From Cocleimonas sp. (GTDB lineage: Bacteria; Pseudomonadota; Gammaproteobacteria; Thiotrichales; Thiotrichaceae), in the NCBI GenBank assembly GCA_023145535.1, contig JAGLDQ010000093.1:1-11228 (forward strand): a DNA stretch of 11,228 bases, written 5' to 3'. The notes below the pieces were generated by a model. That model searched no databases. It was not told the DNA's origin and was given only the letters and a program-made list of their open reading frames with translations. The position numbers and the translations under genes were made by a program. This document shows positions 7,943 to 11,228 of this stretch, one piece after another. Position 1 is the stretch's first letter. Every line of letters begins with the position of its first letter.

Positions 7943-7973
7943 TCAGGAGTGAAAATTTATCTTTTTATCCTGA
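7943..7973 (+). other. hairpin in the htpX leader region
   Basis: TCAGGA (7943-7948) is the inverted complement of TCCTGA (7968-7973), with a 19-nt AT-rich loop. It lacks a T-tract, so it is not an intrinsic terminator. It could be an RNA structure or operator, or be fortuitous. Confidence 0.25.
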
Positions 7974-8069
7974 TATTCATCAAATAGACCTTGTAAATTC
8001 ACCTCGTAGAACCAATTATAGAGGCAGGCTACTATCCGCCAATAGACTATTATTCAAATAAGGACAATC

Positions 8070-8930
8070 ATGACTCGTATACTATTATTTATCGCCACCA
8101 ACATAGCTATTATGGTGCTTCTCACCATTATTCTTACTGTGTTTGGTGTTTCATCAAAAAGCATGACCGGCATGTTGATTATTGCACTAGTGGTCGGAAT
8201 GGGCGGTTCTTTTATCTCCCTCGCTATTTCCAAATGGATGGCAAAACGCACGACAGGCATGGTCATGATCGAAAATCCAACCTCTCGTGAAGAAAGATGG
8301 TTAGTTGAAACTATCAAAAAACAAGCCGATGCCGCAGGTATCGGAATGCCAGAAGTGGGTATTTTTGAATCCCCAGAAATGAATGCCTTTGCAACGGGTA
8401 TGAAACGCAATGATGCGTTAGTCGCTGTGAGTACAGGCTTGCTTGATAATATGAATCAAGATGAAGTTGAAGCGGTGCTAGCGCATGAAGTCAGTCATAT
8501 TGCCAATGGCGATATGATCACAATGGCTCTCTTGCAAGGGGTCATTAATACCTTCGTTATGCTTGCGGCACGCCTTATCGCGAGTGCCATTAGTAGCGCA
8601 TTGGATGAGGATGGAGAAGGCGGTGAAGAGGGTCTTGGTTGGATCGCGCATATGATTGTTGTCGTTATACTCGAAATCGTCTTAGGATTCTTTGCTTCTA
8701 TTATTACGATGTGGTTCTCTCGAAAACGAGAATTTAGCGCCGATGCTGATGCCGCTAAACTGGTTGGTAATAGAAAAATGATTGCTGCTTTAGAACGCCT
8801 GAGACAAGATACGGAAGAATCTCAATTACAAGGTGAAATGGCCGCTTTCGGTTTTGCTCAAAAAGGAAGCTTTATGGCATTATTTGCTAGCCATCCTCCA
8901 TTGGAAGATCGTATTGCTGCCTTAAGATAA
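8070..8930 (+). CDS. htpX: HtpX, membrane zinc metalloprotease
   Basis: A 286-residue inner-membrane M48 peptidase that degrades misfolded membrane proteins together with FtsH and is stress-linked in other bacteria. There are two N-terminal hydrophobic segments (about 4-26 and 34-54), the zinc motif HEVSH (His139, Glu140, His143), two more hydrophobic segments (about 151-176 and 190-214) and the third zinc ligand Glu221 in EFSADADAAKLVG. The acidic linker DEDGEGGEEG (179-188) lies between the last two membrane segments. It ends in SHPPLEDRIAALR, typical of the family. Length is that of E. coli HtpX (293). The ATG is preceded by AAGGA at a spacing of 5 nt. It stands alone, divergent from the giant gene and convergent with metA. 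No residue of the active site is missing. Confidence 0.97.
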   Translation: MTRILLFIATNIAIMVLLTIILTVFGVSSKSMTGMLIIALVVGMGGSFISLAISKWMAKRTTGMVMIENPTSREERWLVETIKKQADAAGIGMPEVGIFESPEMNAFATGMKRNDALVAVSTGLLDNMNQDEVEAVLAHEVSHIANGDMITMALLQGVINTFVMLAARLIASAISSALDEDGEGGEEGLGWIAHMIVVVILEIVLGFFASIITMWFSRKREFSADADAAKLVGNRKMIAALERLRQDTEESQLQGEMAAFGFAQKGSFMALFASHPPLEDRIAALR

Positions 8931-8946
8931 AGACACTTTTTTCTCT

Positions 8947-8973
8947 GGATGAGAAGTACACTTCTCATCCTTT
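8947..8973 (+). terminator. probable terminator hairpin of htpX
   Basis: GGATGAGAAG (8947-8956) and CTTCTCATCC (8961-8970) form a perfect 10-bp stem with a TACA loop, 16 bp after the htpX stop. Only three T follow, so termination strength is uncertain. The perfect stem and its position support a transcript 3' end. Confidence 0.55.
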
Positions 8974-9016
8974 GATGAACTGTATATTGCCATCAAAATA
9001 GTGGCAACCCCTGCCA
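8971..9016. repeat. overlapping inverted repeats between htpX and metA
   Basis: Three inverted repeats overlap and exclude each other in part: TTTGATG (8971-8977) with CATCAAA (8991-8997), TTGCCA (8987-8992) with TGGCAA (9002-9007), and TGGCA (9002-9006) with TGCCA (9012-9016). All lie in the 109-bp convergent gap. They may block read-through or protect the 3' ends. Confidence 0.45.
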
Positions 9017-9017
9017 T

Positions 9018-9039
9018 AAAAAAACAAAGCTTTCGCTTC
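9018..9039 (-). terminator. intrinsic terminator of metA with GAAA tetraloop
   Basis: Directly after the metA TAA on the minus strand, GAAGC-GAAA-GCTTT forms a short stem (one G-T pair) capped by a GNRA loop, followed by TG and seven T (A on the + strand at 9018-9024). It is compact but well-formed. Confidence 0.75.
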
Positions 9040-10110
9040 TTACACCTTCTTTAGCCCCAATGGATCAGCAGGGTCTAAACCATCCATTAAGACTTGCTTA
9101 CGATCATGATGGGTAATTTTATAAATTAGCCCCATCCAATTGGATAAAATCGCAGCCGCCGTGTCATGCCAAGTATTATGCAAATGCTGACTAATCAGCT
9201 TTTCAGGAAACGCTGGCACTTCTGCCCCCTGACTTAATGCATTCACAACGTTATCCTGATATTCATTAAGAAAAGCTTGCGTATAGCGATCAAAATAATT
9301 TTTAGGAAAAGGCGGATAGGCTTCTAAATCATTGGCAATAAAACGGAGTACTTCACGCTTATACTCTTTCATCAAACTAATGCTATCGTACTCAGGATGT
9401 CCCTGAAAATACACGGTACGAATACCATCTTCGCTCACGGCAAGATGCACCCCTGCATTGTCAGCTTCCACTAAAATAGGGAGATTAGCCGCTTCAAATT
9501 GTTTGCGATCAATCTGGTTATAACGCGAATGCGGCACATTAAATTGTGTATTAATCCCATTAACTAAGGGGTGCTTTATCATCACATGATGCCGATACAC
9601 TCCCCAACGCTTATATCTTAAAGGATGACGTTTTTGTTGATGACGTGATTCTAAAACAGCATGAGTTGCCAAGCATGAACATAATGTTGATGGGACATTC
9701 TCCCCTGCCCAATCAATCACCTCTTTAAGCGGTTGCCAAAAGTCTTCATCGACGAGATTAGGATGACCAACATTTGCGCCAGTTATAATCAATGCATCTA
9801 AGCCTTCTTGCTTAATATTTTCAAAGGTATCGTAATACTCAGCAATATGTTGCGCCGCTTTTTCACTACGGGAAAACACCGGCAAGGTAAAAAGGTGTAC
9901 ATGGAACTGAATGATGGCATTGCTTTCACCAATCAAACGTAAAAACTGGCGTTCCGTGGCAGCTAACGCGGCATCGGGCATCATATTTAATAAGCCGATA
10001 TGTAATTTTCGTATATCCTGCTGCATCGCATAACCTGGACGGATGATACTTTGCCCTTCTTCTCGCAGGCGTTCAAAAGCGGGTAATTTATTATGTGCAA
10101 CTAATGGCAT
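9040..10110 (-). CDS. metA: MetA-family homoserine O-succinyltransferase
   Basis: A 356-residue class I glutamine amidotransferase-like enzyme that transfers an acyl group from acyl-CoA to L-homoserine, the first committed step of methionine synthesis. The N-terminus has HIGLLNMMPDAALAATERQFLRL, typical of MetA. The nucleophile is Cys146 in STLCSCLATHA, replacing the CW motif of E. coli (its Cys142). The catalytic His238 and Glu240 sit in FQGHPEYD, and WGVYRHH (169-175) is also characteristic. Gly115 in TGANVGHPNL aligns by eye with the E. coli residue that, in published work on MetA specificity, is Gly for succinyl-CoA and Glu for acetyl-CoA users, so succinyl-CoA is the likely donor. The end MDGLDPADPLG is intact. 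The ATG is preceded by AAGGAAAGAG. Expression is probably SAM-controlled through the leader described separately. Confidence 0.95.
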   Translation of the reverse strand: MPLVAHNKLPAFERLREEGQSIIRPGYAMQQDIRKLHIGLLNMMPDAALAATERQFLRLIGESNAIIQFHVHLFTLPVFSRSEKAAQHIAEYYDTFENIKQEGLDALIITGANVGHPNLVDEDFWQPLKEVIDWAGENVPSTLCSCLATHAVLESRHQQKRHPLRYKRWGVYRHHVMIKHPLVNGINTQFNVPHSRYNQIDRKQFEAANLPILVEADNAGVHLAVSEDGIRTVYFQGHPEYDSISLMKEYKREVLRFIANDLEAYPPFPKNYFDRYTQAFLNEYQDNVVNALSQGAEVPAFPEKLISQHLHNTWHDTAAAILSNWMGLIYKITHHDRKQVLMDGLDPADPLGLKKV

Positions 10111-10130
10111 GACTCTTTCCTTGTGGGCAT

Positions 10131-10163
10131 AAAAAAACCCGCTGTTAGTATGACTAAAGCAGG
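10131..10163 (-). terminator. intrinsic terminator in the metA leader (expression platform)
   Basis: On the minus strand CCTGCT-TTAGT, loop CAT, ACTAA, a single C, then AGCGGG gives an 11-pair stem with one T-G pair and one bulge (10163-10138), followed at once by seven T (10137-10131). It ends 21 bp before the metA ATG. No room is left for a promoter between it and the gene, so it must be a regulated attenuator of metA rather than merely the end of the upstream gene. Confidence 0.85.
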
Positions 10164-10180
10164 CTTTTATAGACGGTTCA

Positions 10181-10232
10181 CCCCTTTAGCAGTATTTATA
10201 ATGCGCCCGCAATCTGTAGCAAATCGGCGCGT
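10181..10232 (-). ncRNA. SAM-II riboswitch aptamer (SAM_alpha type) upstream of metA
   Basis: The 52-nt minus-strand sequence lines up by eye with the SAM-II aptamer of known structure. The P1 stem is GCGCC (10230-10226) with GGCGC (10207-10203). The loop carries GATTT near its 5' side and ATTGC near its 3' side. The linker ATTATAAATA follows P1, and the conserved 3' strand is GCTAAAGGGG (10190-10181). The 3' GCTAA can pair back with TTGC of the loop to form the H-type pseudoknot that encloses S-adenosylmethionine. SAM-II is known from metA, metX and related genes, so the context fits. The terminator follows 17 nt later. The alignment is from memory; a covariance search (Rfam SAM-II/SAM_alpha) should confirm it. 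Confidence 0.87.
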
Positions 10233-10242
10233 TGGAAGAATG

Positions 10243-10271
10243 ATAGTAGAAGAGAAATTTTATGAGGTCAA
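10243..10271 (-). promoter_or_regulatory. sigma70-like promoter of metA
   Basis: On the minus strand TTGACC (10271-10266, 5 of 6) and TACTAT (10248-10243, 4 of 6) are separated by exactly 17 bp. The predicted start near 10236 falls only a few bases before the SAM-II aptamer, which is what a riboswitch leader requires. It lies just after the stop of the upstream P-loop gene. Confidence 0.65.
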
Positions 10272-10288
10272 TCGCTAAATGCGAATGA

Positions 10289-11140
10289 TTAAGACCGACT
10301 ATCGGCCTCGATTGCTTGCTCAACTAAACCCATAAAATCAGCCTCTGTTTTAACCTGATATAAGTCTTCGGTTTTAATGGTATAGCCGTATTGATCCGCA
10401 ATCGCTTCATAACGTGGGATACGTGAGTAAAATAATTGCGGAAATATCCAACGTACAAAGTCATCAGGATCAATCATCGTGGTATACGCTAGTTCACGTT
10501 CTTTCCTATAAATTTCTAACTGCTGGTCTAGAAATTCTTCACGATAATAAAGGGGCTTGGGGGATGTTTTAGCTCGCTCTATGAGCATTTGTTCATCCGC
10601 TTCACTGGCTTTAATGTAAATAATCAGCGTGTTATCTTCTAATATTTTTAATACGTCAGGATCATCTAACTCACAAACGCTCCCCCCAGCATCATTTATA
10701 AATTTTGTGTAACCATAAACATGATGTGCTTTTTCAATAAAACTGGGGACATCTTTCATCGCCGCCACTTCGGCCTCATGGTGCAACGCTTGGCGGCGTT
10801 TAAACTCTTTTAACGACATGCCTCCCAAATCAGGATTACCTAATTTACCAATAAAACTAGACACCGGCTTGAGGTGATCAACCGTTATATTATTACTGAT
10901 ATAAATTGAATCTGAGCGCAATAGATCCTTTAAAAAAGGCACTTGCATCGCTTGTAGCGTAATATTGTCTAAAATAGGCTCATTTAGATAGCGCGTACCG
11001 ATGCGGTAATCACCCGAATAGTGAAACCATTTGCTCGCGCGTAAAATATTAGAGAGATAGGTCTTTCCTACACCCGACATGCCGAGTAAGGTAATGGATT
11101 GATAGGGTAAATCGCGGAATTCTTGCAGGGATAATTTCAT
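10289..11140 (-). CDS. P-loop NTPase of unknown function
   Basis: A 283-residue soluble protein with a Walker A motif GMSGVGKT (residues 20-27) right after a short beta-strand (SITLL), as in small nucleoside or shikimate kinase-like P-loop folds. Other notable segments are WFHYSGDYRIGTRYL (38-52), which could be a substrate-side loop, NNITVDHLKP, GKLGNPDLGGMSLKEFKRRQ, VYGYTKFINDAGGS, a strand LIIYIKA (about 172-178), and SPKPLYYREEFLD. I recall close relatives annotated only as ATPase in gammaproteobacteria; the reaction is unknown to me. The start is fixed by the Walker A position, although no clear Shine-Dalgarno precedes the ATG (an A-run is there instead). The metA promoter begins 18 bp after its stop. 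Partial co-transcription with metA would depend on passing the leader terminator. Confidence 0.85.
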   Translation of the reverse strand: MKLSLQEFRDLPYQSITLLGMSGVGKTYLSNILRASKWFHYSGDYRIGTRYLNEPILDNITLQAMQVPFLKDLLRSDSIYISNNITVDHLKPVSSFIGKLGNPDLGGMSLKEFKRRQALHHEAEVAAMKDVPSFIEKAHHVYGYTKFINDAGGSVCELDDPDVLKILEDNTLIIYIKASEADEQMLIERAKTSPKPLYYREEFLDQQLEIYRKERELAYTTMIDPDDFVRWIFPQLFYSRIPRYEAIADQYGYTIKTEDLYQVKTEADFMGLVEQAIEADSRS

Positions 11141-11172
11141 TTTTTTTGTTAGCGTGATGGTAAATTTGCATC

Positions 11173-11202
11173 AGTATAAGGCGCAATACAAGGGAGTTGC
11201 AA
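11173..11202 (-). promoter_or_regulatory. candidate promoter of the P-loop NTPase gene
   Basis: On the minus strand TTGCAA (11202-11197) and TATACT (11178-11173, 5 of 6) are spaced by 18 bp, with a predicted start about 26 nt before the ATG. The -35 lies inside the perfect palindrome AGTTGCAACT (11195-11204), a possible operator. Confidence 0.4.
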
Positions 11203-11228
11203 CTAACAGGTCAACATTATGCAAAATT

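Larger units (their letters stand above)
7544..8069. other. 526-bp AT-rich divergent intergenic region
   Basis: This lies between the start codons of the giant gene (minus) and htpX (plus). It is strongly AT-rich, with no open frame of note and no tRNA or known riboswitch that I can recognise. It holds the purine-rich ribosome site of the giant gene (about 7546-7555), AAGGA (8060-8064) for htpX, a candidate + strand promoter (7668-7695) and a small hairpin (7943-7973). A CTTGAA at 7907-7912 resembles a sigma32 -35 element, but no CCCCAT-like -10 follows at 13-15 bp, so heat-shock control of htpX is not supported by sequence alone. Confidence 0.6.

Noticed and set aside
7949..7987. Short leader peptide starting at GTG 7949, about 12 hydrophobic residues
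   Set aside because: The AGGAG overlaps the GTG start, so there is no usable ribosome site spacing.
10170..10180. MetJ box-like AGACGGTT in the metA leader
   Set aside because: It is a single imperfect 8-mer; MetJ needs tandem boxes, and the site lies inside the transcribed leader between aptamer and terminator.
11219..11228. Possible ATG of a divergent + strand gene at the right edge
   Set aside because: Only three codons are visible and the AGG upstream is weak; it cannot be supported within the window.

Overview
The window reads as chromosomal DNA of an AT-rich gammaproteobacterium. The evidence is the set of families present: a periplasmic MsrP/MsrQ methionine sulfoxide reductase pair, an OmpA-type outer membrane protein, an E. 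coli-like HtpX, a MetA homoserine acyltransferase and a GlyGly-CTERM surface protein. A sulfur-oxidising (Thiotrichales-like) lineage is only a guess from the overall style of MetA and of the P-loop protein. I see no insertion sequence, phage gene, tRNA, rRNA or CRISPR array.

Left part (1-3403): the 3' end of a small DUF6653-like membrane protein gene on the + strand converges on a minus-strand block. Read 5' to 3' on the minus strand, that block is a 1379-residue secreted Ig-like repeat protein (7543-3404), an OmpA-like protein (3300-2164), msrP (1995-1081) and msrQ (1078-485). msrQ ends in a long two-part hairpin with a T-tract. MsrP and MsrQ repair oxidised methionines in the periplasm, using electrons passed through the haem protein MsrQ. 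The two genes upstream encode envelope or secreted proteins, so the block is envelope-oriented, although it probably contains internal promoters.

Middle part (3404-8930): the giant protein has a signal peptide, an N-terminal domain I cannot name, and two Ig-like modules (the second with the Cys pair described next). These are followed by eight more Ig-like modules arranged as four tandem two-domain repeats of about 175 residues. Nine consecutive modules each carry one Cys pair with identical C-x11-C spacing, and the C-terminus is a GlyGly-CTERM-type sorting tail. A 526-bp AT-rich intergenic region separates it from the divergent htpX, a membrane zinc protease of quality control.

Right part (8931-11228): metA (minus strand) carries out the first committed step of methionine synthesis. 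Its leader is the best find here. A sigma70-like promoter is followed within a few bases by a 52-nt element matching the SAM-II riboswitch, and then by a strong intrinsic terminator 21-53 bp before the metA start codon. The 3' strand of the aptamer contains CTAAAG, which can pair with CTTTAG in the 5' arm of the terminator. This gives a simple SAM-controlled termination switch. metA ends in a compact GAAA-loop terminator directly after its stop codon. Upstream of metA lies a P-loop NTPase gene of unknown function, also on the minus strand, with its own candidate promoter.
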